Origin: Apostichopus japonicus
Lineage: Eukaryota; Echinodermata; Holothuroidea; Aspidochirotida; Stichopodidae
Direction: 5' to 3'
Assembly (NCBI RefSeq): GCF_037975245.1
Contig: NC_092578.1
Span: 1,612,001-1,676,000 of the forward strand
DNA length: 64,000 nt
A program made the position numbers and the translations under genes. Below, piece by piece: positions 1-19,900 of the stretch; position 1 is the first letter of the stretch; every line of letters begins with the position of its first letter. The notes beneath the pieces were generated by a model. The model was not told the DNA's origin. It saw only the letters and a list, made by a program, of their open reading frames with translations, and searched no databases.

Positions 1-716
1 GTCGGGAAAAACACCAAAATGACCTAATACAGTTGTTTGTTTTGACATATTTTCCAGTCAACATCATTATTTTTCTGCCTCTATGTATGTAAATAACATA
101 AATCAATATACAGATGGCGTGAAAATATGAAGATGACCTAAAGCATTTTTAGAAATGCTTTGATTAAATGTGGAAATTACTGCCAGCGAGTTATGCGAAG
201 TGTTTGGGTTCAGTATGCTAAAGTTGCTCCTCTTCTAGCTCAAAATCTAAACGGTCATGATATGGAAATTTGCAAAATTTTGAAACATGACATACCAATC
301 CACCAGCTATGGTGTATGTAGGGTGTAAGATATCCCAGTTGAAAACTTATCTTTATATTTTAGGGCAATTGGAAAGTGACGATTTTTGTCTGCAAAAATA
401 ATTATTGTGCGACACCTGAAGAGGATGGAAAGAGGCTAGAAACAGGTATACAATTTCTCTAAATAATTCCAACATGGATTTCAAATACAGTTAGATTGTG
501 TGTGACAGTTACCTATTAAAGTAACATATTTGGAAATCTTTTATTAACAAGAAACAATTACCACCATCCAAACATACAAATAAAAGTAAATTGAAGTTGT
601 TTCTAAGAAAGCCACTGAGAACACTGACTGTTATTGGAGACCAAAAATAAACAACCACTAACACTTTTGTGGAAAATAGTGTGTAATTTGACAGATATTT
701 CTTGATTTTGATAAAT

Positions 717-755
717 GGGGTGGGGGGTTGGGGTGTGGGGGGGGTTGGGGCAGGG
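717..755 (+). other. G-tract cluster, G-quadruplex-type
   Basis: Five or more runs of four to eight G lie within 39 bases on the plus strand, separated by one to four T-rich bases. This meets the usual pattern for an intramolecular G-quadruplex (four G3+ runs with short loops). Whether it folds or has a function is not shown. Confidence 0.6.
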
Positions 756-1799
756 CAATAAAGATAGTTCACAACTTTTGTATGAAACATAACACAAATT
801 CCAATTACCTCAATGAATGCCGAAAATCTAGTTTTGTAACCGTAGCAATGAAATGTAAACAAAATGAGAGACTGTGATCAACACATCATGCTAATGATCG
901 AACCAGTTATATTTAATTTATTCAGAGATTGTTTGTTCAATCAGTCAATACATTCAGGTCTGTGATCCTACTCAAATATTCAACACTTTATCAAAGAAGA
1001 CACATAACTACATCCTATAGAGGAAAGTGAAGTCCATTCTTTTGTAATCTTCAGTTCAATATCCAACTTTAAATGTTAACATAAATTCATCACTTATTAT
1101 GGCATATGTGTCTGCAGTAAATTCAAACTCACCTCCAAATGTAATATGAGCTTGACTTGACATACTACATGATTGTATGTATGAATCTTTACCATGTTAT
1201 CAGTCAAGCATTGCTTATTATTGCACTGTGAATAGTCACTACTTTGCTAACTCAAAATAATTGTGAGAGGACTGAAGAAAACATTTCATCAGAAACCTCC
1301 AGTCCTTTCCTGACAGGTGGTACTCTCAAAGTTGTGGGCAGCTGGGCTGTTGAACCCTGGGTCCCGGGTTCATCAAATGTGGGATATACAACAATGGGTT
1401 AAAGAATAACATATTTTCATACCAACACGAAATGTACCATGAATTCATGAAGACCCCAAAATGGTGGGGGCGGGGGGGGGGGAGGGTGCAGTGACATAAA
1501 TATCCTTGGGGTCCAACCAGACTCTCTAATCTCCTGATTCTGGGGAAGGAGAGCGAGGGAGGTAGGGAAGTGACAGGAAAAGCTAAATAGAGGCCACTAT
1601 CTGTTCTCCTCAAGGCTGAATAAAATATAGCATCATTTTACGACAAAACATGATTTAATCCTTTCCCCCATATCCCTCACACCAAAAGTACTGTCTCTGC
1701 AACTGCATTGAAGCTTAATACCACTCTGATATCAAACCATAAATTTCATCGCTGCCACTCAAAGAAATGTTCACTGATTTGTTTTGAAATTCGTTGTCA

Positions 1800-1805
1800 T
1801 TTATT
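1800..1805 (-). promoter_or_regulatory. Possible poly(A) signal of IDI1
   Basis: AATAAA on the minus strand, 36 bases beyond the IDI1 stop codon. This would give a very short 3' UTR. Other AT-rich candidates exist further downstream, so this is only the first canonical hexamer. Confidence 0.3.
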
Positions 1806-1840
1806 GTCATTGTTCAGCTGTTTGTAGTTGTGTAGTTCAC

Positions 1841-9739
<7,899 letters not shown>

Positions 9740-10700
9740 ACCAAAGTATCAAGTCATGTTGGTAACATATGTACAGGAATAGACAAGAATTATTTCCATG
9801 AGGTCAATGTATCAAGTCATGTTAGTAACATATGTACAGGAATAGACAAGAATTCCATGAGGTCAATGTATCAAGTCATGTTAGTAACATATGTACAGGA
9901 ATAGACAAGAATTCCATGAGGTCAATGTATCAAGTCATGTTAGTAACATATGTACAGGAATAGACAAGAATTCCATGAGGTCAATGTATCAAGTCATGTT
10001 AGCAACATATGTACAGGAATAGACAAGAATTCCATGAGGTCAATGTATCAAGTCATGTTAGTAACATATGTACAGGAATAGACAAGAATTCCATGAGGTC
10101 AATGTATCAAGTCATGTTAGCAACATATGTACAGGAATAGACAAGAATTCCATGAGGTCAATGTATCAAGTCATGTTAGTAACATATGTACAGGAATAGA
10201 CAAGAATTCCATGAGGTCAATGTATCAAGTCATGTTAGTAACATATGTACAGGAATAGACAAGAATTCCATGAGGTCAATGTATCAAGTCATGTTAGCAA
10301 CATATGTACAGGAATAGACAAGAATTCCATGAGGTCAATGTATCAAGTCATGTTAGCAACATATGTACAGGAATAGACAAGAATTCCATGAGGTCAATGT
10401 ATCAAGTCATGTTAGCAACATATGTACAGGAATAGACAAGAATTCCATGAGGTCAATGTATCAAGTCATGTTAGCAACATATGTACAGGAATAGACAAGA
10501 ATTCCATGAGGTCAATGTATCAAGTCATGTTAGTAACATATGTACAGGAATAGACAAGAATTCCATGAGGTCAATGTATCAAGTCATGTTAGCAACATAT
10601 GTACAGGAATAGACAAGAATTCCATGAGGTCAATGCATCAAGTCATGTTAGTAACATATGTACTGGAATAGACATGTGTACAACATATGTACTGGAATAG
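9740..10700. repeat. 59-bp minisatellite, about 16 copies
   Basis: Near-perfect direct tandem repeat. Copies start near 9741, 9801, 9860, 9919, 9978, 10037, 10096, 10155, 10214, 10273, 10332, 10391, 10450, 10509, 10568 and 10627, with a strict 59-bp step after the first. Each internal unit carries GAATTC and the near-palindrome GTAACATATGTAC. A single internal position alternates between T and C (TTAGTAAC or TTAGCAAC) from copy to copy, while the rest is almost invariant, implying recent expansion and homogenisation. A partial unit trails off at about 10700. It lies just 3' of the TROAP stop codon and has no continuous coding frame. Confidence 0.97.
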
Positions 10701-10880
10701 GTCTGCTGACATTATATAACATTTTCTTAATTATTTTTCACTTATTTAGACACTTGGGCAGCTTCTCTTGGCCACAAAACTCTCTCTCTCCCGATTTTCA
10801 TGTTTTCTCCTTGACTTTTATGACAGCGCAAACAATCCGAATGAAGGGAAGGAACAAACAGGTACACTCATTTACAAAGC

Positions 10881-10930
10881 AAAAAGGAGAGGAAAAAAAA
10901 AAAAAAAAAAAAGGTGAAAAAAAAAAAAAT
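10881..10930. repeat. A-rich tract downstream of TROAP
   Basis: Two poly-A runs (about 20 and 12 bases) separated by GGTG. They read as T-runs on the TROAP sense strand, immediately beyond its stop codon. This could be a decayed retroposon tail or simple low-complexity sequence. Confidence 0.5.
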
Positions 10931-10978
10931 TGGAGCACAGCAAAAAACATGGAAGAAAAGTTAGTTGAAATCAAAACC

Positions 10979-13900
10979 CTAGTACAAAATTACCATGTCA
11001 TCTTGATCTGACAATATCTTGGCGACTGGATTGAGATCTGCTCTTCCTTTGCCATGGTTTCCATGGTGACTAATGGAATAGAGGGAGCACTCTTGGTCAA
11101 GCAATGCCTCCTTGAAGATCAGCTCTGTTTTATCTATAAAAGAGATGTGACAAACTGAACAAATGAGAAATATGACAAATTCGTTGAATTGTTTCCAAAC
11201 TTAAGAAAACATTCTTTAACGTATTAGACAAAACTACAACGGAAAATTGAGGGCTCTAAAAAACTTCCTCAAAACAAAATAAAGAAGATAAGAAATAGTG
11301 AACCTGTCAGTGTTATTTACTGTTAAGTTGTTATTTACTGTAAAGTCCCTCACAATGTGTTATAAGGTTTTTCATGGGTCTTGGTCTACCCTTGTGTGAG
11401 TTTGTAATATTTCAAGCAGCTGGGTTTTTGTCACAAGCTTAGGTTCTCTAACCCGTCAAACATGGTTCAACAGAAATTTTCTTGTATTTTTACTGAATTT
11501 AAGTCACAACTGATGTTTACATTTCTTGTCGTCTCAAAGAGAGCTGACCTTTGTTTTGACTTGTAAATGTAACAGACTATCACTACTGTTTAAAAAACAT
11601 TTACCTAATATGTGATACAAGTCATGACAGATGTCTACTCTGGTATTTCTAGTGAATTAAAGATGATAAGTTCCAAGAAAAACACAGCTACTTCCAGAGG
11701 AAACCTGTTACAAGTTTTGATACATATATTTACTGATTTTACTCCTACCTCTGATAGCTGTTGCAGTTGATGCAAAGGCTTGATGGGGAGGCATCTGTCC
11801 TCTCAGAGATAATGAACCAGCCTTATGAGACCTGCTGGTATCTGGTATTATCTGGGCTCTTTGACCGGTAGGCTTTATGGATGACAGAAAGTCATTTATA
11901 TCTGATTGTAGACTAGTTGCTGGATGTTCTTTCACTGGAGTTGGTCTCAAATGGCGATGTTCTGCAGGCGCTGACAATTTATTGGAAGTCTCAGGGGAGT
12001 ACACAGTCGATGAGTTCTTGGTGTAAACCGAAGAAGTTTGTTTATCTTGCTCTTCATCAAAGTTAAGTTTACCTTGAACATCTTCAAGGCTAAGATCACT
12101 CCTCTGTTGAGGTCCTTTATTCTTGAGAATGCCTGGGTGTGGAGTAGTACGGAAGTTACATTTCTTTGCCTCAGACTGGGGTCCTAACACTTGTGGCGGT
12201 GCAAAAGTGACCATTTTAGCCAGGTTGGGAGCAAGTCCAATTGGAGAATAAAGTATTCCACCCCGTTGTAGCAACGGCTGTTGCATCAAGTAAGACTGCA
12301 TCTGGAAGGCACCGTGATTGGCCATGGGAGCTCTTTGTGCGCCAGCAGAAGCCAAAGTAGGTATAGGTTGTCGGTAAACTTGTTGGGTGTAGGTAGAAGT
12401 GCTCCCCAGTTGCAAAGATGGCGCCATGGTTGCATTAGAAGGGAATTGAACACTAGGTATTTGACGATGATAAGGAACGTCAGCCAATCGAAAAGGTTCC
12501 TCAGAATTAACCTGTGGCCTAGACAATGGTCCAGTGACATTATGTCCTAATCCAGGCATGCAATTGTCTAATCTGTCCTGCAAGGAATGTGAGACTGGCA
12601 ATGTTGCATTACTTGGTTTTGTACAGGCAGAATGTGGTGTCCTTGAAATATTGATTTGCCCATTGTTGCCATGATGTCTCATCTGTAGGACAGACACAGG
12701 GCTTTGAAAATTTCCTTCCAAAGAATTCATGTTAACAGTCTGAAATGAATAGTTTCCTCTTTGGTTAACTACCTCTGCTTCTGATCCAGGCTGAAGACCA
12801 GTAGTGACTCTGTTAGCATAAATCTGGCTACCTTGATGGGTCAGCAGTTGGTTACCCACTTTAGAATTCACTCTCATTAGTTGTGGTCCATCATTAGTGA
12901 CCATTCCTACTGTGGTCTGTAAAAATTGAACCTCTGGGTGCCCCCCTCTTACAGGAATAGAAGAACTGCTTTCCCCACGAGAGATTTGCTGGAGTACCAC
13001 CGGCTGGTGGTTTAAAGGGGCAGGTTCTGCCCTCTGCGACGGTGTGGGCACAATAACACTGCGTTGTTGCTCATCAGAATGAATCCATGCAGTTTTTGGT
13101 GGTATTGATAGATGTGACTTCATATTAACTGGTTCTGTTCCTGTATTATTCATCCTCTCGACAACTGTCACTACATTACCTTGATGTGATGTCTGAATGT
13201 CCTGAGAGTCTGCAGGGATATGCAGGTTACTACTATTATTATTCCTAGAGTTATAATCTCCACTCTGACCGTAAGGAGCAGTCGAATGATAACCGTATTG
13301 CATGGTTGAAGAGCCACCACCCTGTGGCATCGATAAAGAGTGTTCGTATGACATGGTCGATGGATCACCTTGTCTATTGTTCCTGTGTGCTAACAACTCA
13401 TCACTTTGCACTGCTTGCCCCTCAACGGTCAAAGCTTCAAGCCTATTTGCGTCTTTACTAAATGTTCTTGAGTCTAAACTTTGTGGCAGTCTCTGTTTGC
13501 TTGGCATCTCAGATGGTACATCTTCCACCGATTCTGGAACTTTGGTCTCATCTTCCTTTAATTCATCCATCTCAGAGAGCATCTGAATCTCCAGTTCCAG
13601 TTGTTTCTCAAGTTCTTCCATCTCCTAGAAAAGGAGTTGTGAAAATTTCAGCAAAAGAAACAATGTTTTTTGATTGATTAAATTTGTGATTAATCTCCAA
13701 TAACTGTAATTGAAGCACTCCCTTCTTAAACCATCCTCGAGTGACAGAAGCCGAAGAGACATTTTTTCTGGGTAGTAATAAATAATTAATTACTAACTTA
13801 ATTATCAGTAGTATTGAAACCATTGTCAGCAGTTATGATCTTAGACTCATTGAGGGTAATCACACAAGGCTGCAATTTATTTCATTTCATTTCATTTATA

Positions 13901-16900
13901 GTACATGGCCAGGTAAGAATGACACAGAGGTTCCCAAAATAATAACAAAAGAATAAAATCTCCAATAAGTAGATTGCAATTTACAATCCTATCCCATAAT
14001 CAGTGTTAAGCAACCCACCGTCCTCAAACCACTAGGGGGTCTGCCAAAACATAATGGTTCTGTGAAAGTGGGCGCAGTAAGAGGGAGATTCTTAGTAGTA
14101 GATGGCCTTAAATCTGCCTAAAATACAGACATGATATTCACAAACCTTGATTCGTGTGGGTGGGTTCTTATGACAAGATCACTAGACTGCATGTCTGGAC
14201 ATGTTTGTACACGCACAAACCTAATCAGACGACACTAGAGCATTATTGATGTGGGGCCCACAAATTGTTCGCCTGGTAGGAAATGTTCCCACGGACCCGA
14301 AAAATGTTGAGTCCAAATAATAACCATAATGCATCATCTAGAAATCTGTTCACATAAACCAATTACCTGGAGTTTCACAACTTGCTGTTTTCTCTCATGC
14401 AAGAAGACTTGGTTTTCAGCTTGGTCCGAGAAGAGAGAAGTCGCCAGTTCCTGCGTTAGAAGACAAGAAGACAAAGCTTGGATTAAATTAGTGTGTAGTA
14501 AGACAACCTCAAGGATTACATTATCATATCATTTATACGGTAGCTGGGAGTGGGGTTGGGGAGGGTAAGGGGCGATAATGTCACAACTGAGAGACCTATT
14601 GAAGTTTTAGAGCTGAGGCTCCACTTCTATGCGGACCTCCTTGATTTAACGTACAATGACACAGTTACGCACACACAAGCCATAACAACTGTAATATGCA
14701 ATATCAAGAAAAATTGGAGTCAATAATACACTTATGTTTGTGATAATCCCATCCAAAATCATCCAGCCTGAGATCTCTTCAATATCATGTATACCTTAGT
14801 GTTAGTCTCAGTTGCTACTCATAGACAAATACTTCAAATGACAGACAAAGATAATACTCCTCCTGTTAGAATAGAAGTCAATGGTATTTTGATCTTACCT
14901 CAGCTGAAGGGATAGCTATGGTGTCCTCTGCCCACTGGACTTTCTTTGAACACTGTTGGCAAGGAGTAACACAGAGAGTCGGATGTTAAAACGACATTGA
15001 AGCAGCTAAAATTTGCATTTGGTCAACGTTTTCCTGAAATTTCCCAAACCCCACCTAGTATCATGCCGGCTCTGATTGCAAATAATCCAAGTACAGCATC
15101 CAACTAGGTTTTGTCAACAAATTGACATGAAAATCGGAACCCTTTTTTTTTTTTTGTGAATGTGAAGTTTATTATGCTAGTTTAAAAAAAAAAAACAAGA
15201 TTCGATGAGTTTTCCCAGTTTGCTGTTAAGTTGTCTAATGCATACTTTTGAAATAAAAATGCTTTGAATACTGTGTGGATGAAGAAATATAGAAGATGTT
15301 ATTAAATGTATTTATTTTTAAAAGCTTCTTAAAAGAAGTGTGTATTTTTATTGTGATCAATTACAGTCTTACTTTGGGTAGCATATACTTGCAAGGTTTG
15401 GTAAGATTGTACACCAACTCATAAAGCTACATAAAGTATCTAGGAACTAGCGATAACACTTCATCCCAAATATTAGTTCCCCATACAGTCTTTCATGTGA
15501 TGTTAAAAAGCAAATCAAATGTTCAAATTTCTTGACTGCTTGAAATGAAAGTCGACTATTCCTGCTAAGGAAGTACATCGTTCATACTTACTGAAGCACT
15601 GCGGAAATGTGACTCTGGTTCCTGCTGTGAACCGGATAGCAGAGGAGAGCTTGTGATTTCCTGCTTCTGCAACACTGAGTGGAAATGAGGATTTGGCACT
15701 CGGGAAGCCTGAAAAAAGAACAGTAAAACACATCTTAGAAGTTACTTGACTACATAATGTTTGAGTGGAAATGAGGATTAGGCAGTTTATTTGACACTGG
15801 GGAAGCCTAGAAAAGAACACTAAAATACATCTTGAAGTTACTTGACTACATAATGCAGTGTCACATAAACAGACACTTTATACGTGATTTCTGGAAAGAC
15901 CTTGGATTCAAACAATTGATAAATTAATTTAGATAAATTAAGGCTAAAATTGGTCAAACCCCATGTATAATTTTGCAATCACGCTTCATGAATTGTGTTC
16001 ATTTTTCTAACAGAGCATTGCCCAACCGCCCCTGCCTTCCCATCCCACTTCCTTACAAACCTTCCCCACTTTCAGCCTTTCAGTCTTGGTTGATGTCAAG
16101 TTGATTCATTAAGGTAACTGTAATAGAATCCAGCCGATCCTTTAAAATCAGATAAGTGACTCACAGTCCGAGGAGTTTTCATGGCACTGGTTGCCATGTT
16201 GGATTTCTTCTGAAGAGGGATCTGCACCCTCCCAGGGGTGCCCCTACTCGCACTGATCTCCACCACATTCACAGCATTGGTTGCGGGTTTCTTGGATCCT
16301 TGGTGTGGCTTACGGTATATACTGGTCCTCGTTGCCGGGTTGTGACTGCTCACCCGAGATGGGGCAGGAACAGTCCCTTCCTCGCCCAAAGTAAGTCGTC
16401 TCATCACCAAACTGGTGTAGTCCTCATAGACATTTTTGGCAGCCTTCTTAGATTGGTAGTAGATAGAGGTCCTTTTCTGACTCAGAGGCTGGTAGTATGA
16501 GATAACAGGGTTCACAAATTAAGGAATACGCTACAGATTGCATATGCCAAGGGTCCCAGAGGAATCAAACACAGGCAATAACTGAGGTTGCATGTAATAT
16601 CATCGTGCTCATTCGTTTTGTGGCAAATTTGCTATACCCAGGCATAGCTTTCTTTCACCACTTCATTCCATATGCAAATAAGAAGCTATCATTGATTTGC
16701 CTTTACAAATTGCTCTGGGGAATCTACAGAAATTTAAACAATGATAAAAAATCTGCAGAGTCATGTAAATGAGAGCAAATCCAAGCATGTAATACAAAAA
16801 ATAAGTTTGAGGAACATAATGTAACATACAAATGCACATCTGTTGAAGGTCAGCATCTCTGATATAAAATGAGTACTGGATATGATAATTACCAGGAATT

Positions 16901-19900
16901 AATTACTCACCTGCCCACCAAAAAGGCTTGCCCTTGGTCCGCCAACACCCCTGGAGGTAGCAAACGTTTGCCTGGATGCTGGTGGTGCACCTCTGTTATG
17001 ATGAATACCAGTGTTGTTCAGAATACTGGCTAGTGCCCCACAGTCTGGATGAAATTCCAGTCCCATATCTACAACAGAAATTAAAAAAGGTCTTCTAAAT
17101 GTATTTTCTTATCCATTTATGTATTTGTCACTCTTTATCATCCATATTGTGTAAGCTACCACAATCACAGCCAGGCTCCAGTTACAAATAATTACCTGTC
17201 ACTATATTGAAATCAAATTCACCGACTCAACCTTTGCTTCTGCATATTCATATACATTTGGACATTTCTCAATGCTGATTGGCCTCCCAATTTACAGAAA
17301 TGTTCTCTGAATATTCATCATCCTTACTTGGATATGACAAATAAATATATGAAACTGTCAAAGAGCAGGAAAAACCCCTCCCAATTCTTAATCTTACCTC
17401 TTTGCTGTTGCACAAGAGACTTCCTAGCTCTCCGTGGGGCATCTTCTTTCTTTGCACCATCAAATGGTCCTTTGGCCTCCTCTGGCTTCCTACCTCTGCT
17501 CTGAGGGACTGGAATACTCTCCAATGTCTTCCTAATAGGTGCGGACCGTTTTATTCCTAAAGTCCAGATGGTGAGTGCGCGAACAGATACACAAGGCAAC
17601 GGTTATTAAATACAATAGAGATAACACAGACACGAGCAGTCCACGAGAAGAAGGAGTGGAAGGGTTATTTGTTTTCCATCGTCTTTAAAGCAGTGGGTTA
17701 CATGTACAAGGATAAGGAGCTTCAGACATTTGACACCTTGCATTTTCACAGGAGATCTATCTACCTCTTACTTTATTTATAATAAATACCAGTCAAGAAA
17801 ATTATCATTGCCATTCAAGGATTAGGCTAAATACCATACTAGTTAATGACAAAGGTCTTTTGGGGCAAGAGAAATAGTAGCAATTGGCGCTTACTTACAT
17901 GAATGTGTAAAAGTAAGTTGGCCTGACGTTTCGATCCTAGCAGGATCTTCTTCAAAGGCTAAATGACAAGTGAGCACCTGTCATTTAGCCTTTGAGGAAG
18001 ATCCTGCTAGGATCGAAACGTCAGGCCAACTTACTTTTACACATTCTCCTACACAGGCTCTCTAGTGGATAAGCAGTTTGTAAACAGTTTTTATGTTATT
18101 TTGATTTTTACTCTACATGAATGATAAAACATGTAGTTGGGTATGTGTGTTGGGAAGAGGGTTATGTAATGGTATTTGGGGGAGCAAGAAACTTTCCCGT
18201 ACCTGTGGTTGCTGCTATTGTGTTGCGGTGGGCTCTGGTCTGCTCCTGTGAGATGCCCTTCTCGGTAAGGATGCTCTCAAGAGACTCATGATCTTCTTTG
18301 AATGGTTCTCTCTCAGATTTTTCATCCCCGTTGTCATAGTATGCACTCTTGAAGTGGGTTCCTGGTCTAGTCAAGTCAAACTCTCTGACCTGATGTAAAA
18401 CAAAGGAGACAGAATCCATGATAGATATCTAGTAAACAATTGATGATTTATGAGGATGTGATAGGACTTGACAAGAAACTGAAGACACAAACAAGGCATC
18501 TGGCAACAGTAAAGTGAACGATGTGTCATGATGACAAATCAGCAGAAAATGTTTTTGTTTTTCTTTAAAATTCATTGCGAATATGCCATGTTTCCCTCTA
18601 ACCCGTGCAGAAATCGAACTAAGAACCCTTGTTATCCAGCACTAGAACTGACCTGTGTGCACGTTTTCTTGTTAACAGCTTTGCCCTGAAGAGGAGAGAA
18701 CAAAAGAAAAACAAAACAGATATTCAACATAGGTTAGAAGGACAAGTTGGCTCTCCTTGAAGAATTTACTACAAAGCTGTTAAAGTATGTAATTTTTTTT
18801 GGCCAAACATGTTGGAGATAGATCCGATTAAAACTACAATTGATCAAACTAAGCGAGAGTTCTTAAAGGTGCTCTCTTCCAATCTATCCACAGATGTTGA
18901 TGAGTGTTAAATTAGACTTCACAGTCAGAAGAAAGTGTTTCTGTGTCCATGCACTGTAACACGTTTGGTTGTATTTTGTGTAACGATAACTCCCACAATG
19001 TGCCAACTGTACTGGTTAAATAAACCACAATAAGCAAATAAACTAGCCATGGATACCCAATAAGAGTTACTAATTGTTACACCATTGGCGATTGGAAAGT
19101 GTGATAACTTGGGAACACAGGACAAAGTCTCATTATGCCATAAAAATACCAGACTGAAATTTAAAATTGTTGTTATTTTAGTATTATTCAGCAAAACAAG
19201 TTGACATATATTTTCTATGTATAAAGTCTGACAGACATTCTCAAATCTTCCAAAAGAAACATTTGCCTTTATCTTAGCATGAGCTCAGCATGCAGCAAGG
19301 GCATGTTTTTTAAAAATAATTTATTTTATGTTAAGACTATGAATACAGTGATTAGATATATATACTTACCTTTTCAAATGTATTGTGCCACTTTTTATGT
19401 AGTTTGGCAAAGTCTGGTACTGGCCTTCGTTTAGACTTGGTATCTGTCTTTCTCTTGGGATTCAATGCAGATGAGGAACTCACTGGAATTTTACTGTCAA
19501 AAGAAAAACAAAATGCTTTCGTTATAGGAGCTTATACTTAAACACATGTTGGACAAAGGAATCTCAATCTGCACTTTTGCAGCCAACCCCCCCCCCCCCC
19601 ACTCCATCATTTCATCAGTTTGTCACACTAGTACTGCACATTACTTTTCATGTCTAACAGCAAACGTAAGTTTAAATTTTACTTGTATTTCACTGAAGAT
19701 CTCTTGCAAGCAGCCAAACTACTTCCCTACTACTTTTTCTCCTTTAATTCCTAGCCTGTGAATTGAACCATTTACAGTAATTTCAGGCTGTGAGTCCAAT
19801 GCATACTACACACATACATTCATGAGTAACTACACTGAATAGGTTTTTCTGGTGATAAACAATGTGAAACTTATATTATGAAGAGCAAAACATTCCACAA

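Larger units (their letters stand above)
1..1840. other. Region downstream of IDI1, no gene recognised
   Basis: No exon with recognisable protein similarity was found on either strand. The stretch contains a strong G-tract cluster (717-755), a second G-rich run near 1463-1487 and otherwise AT-rich unique sequence. Part of it may be 3' UTR of the minus-strand IDI1 gene. The short open frames here (for example 1326-1613 minus) look like chance frames across low-complexity DNA. Confidence 0.5.

Noticed and set aside
9740-10700. CRISPR-like array
   Set aside because: There are no unique spacers between repeats; the whole unit is repeated head to tail, and the genome is eukaryotic.
17901-18046. 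Active hammerhead ribozyme
   Set aside because: The conserved first core C is replaced by T in both arms, and the inverted copies would pair with each other; kept only as a degenerate relative.
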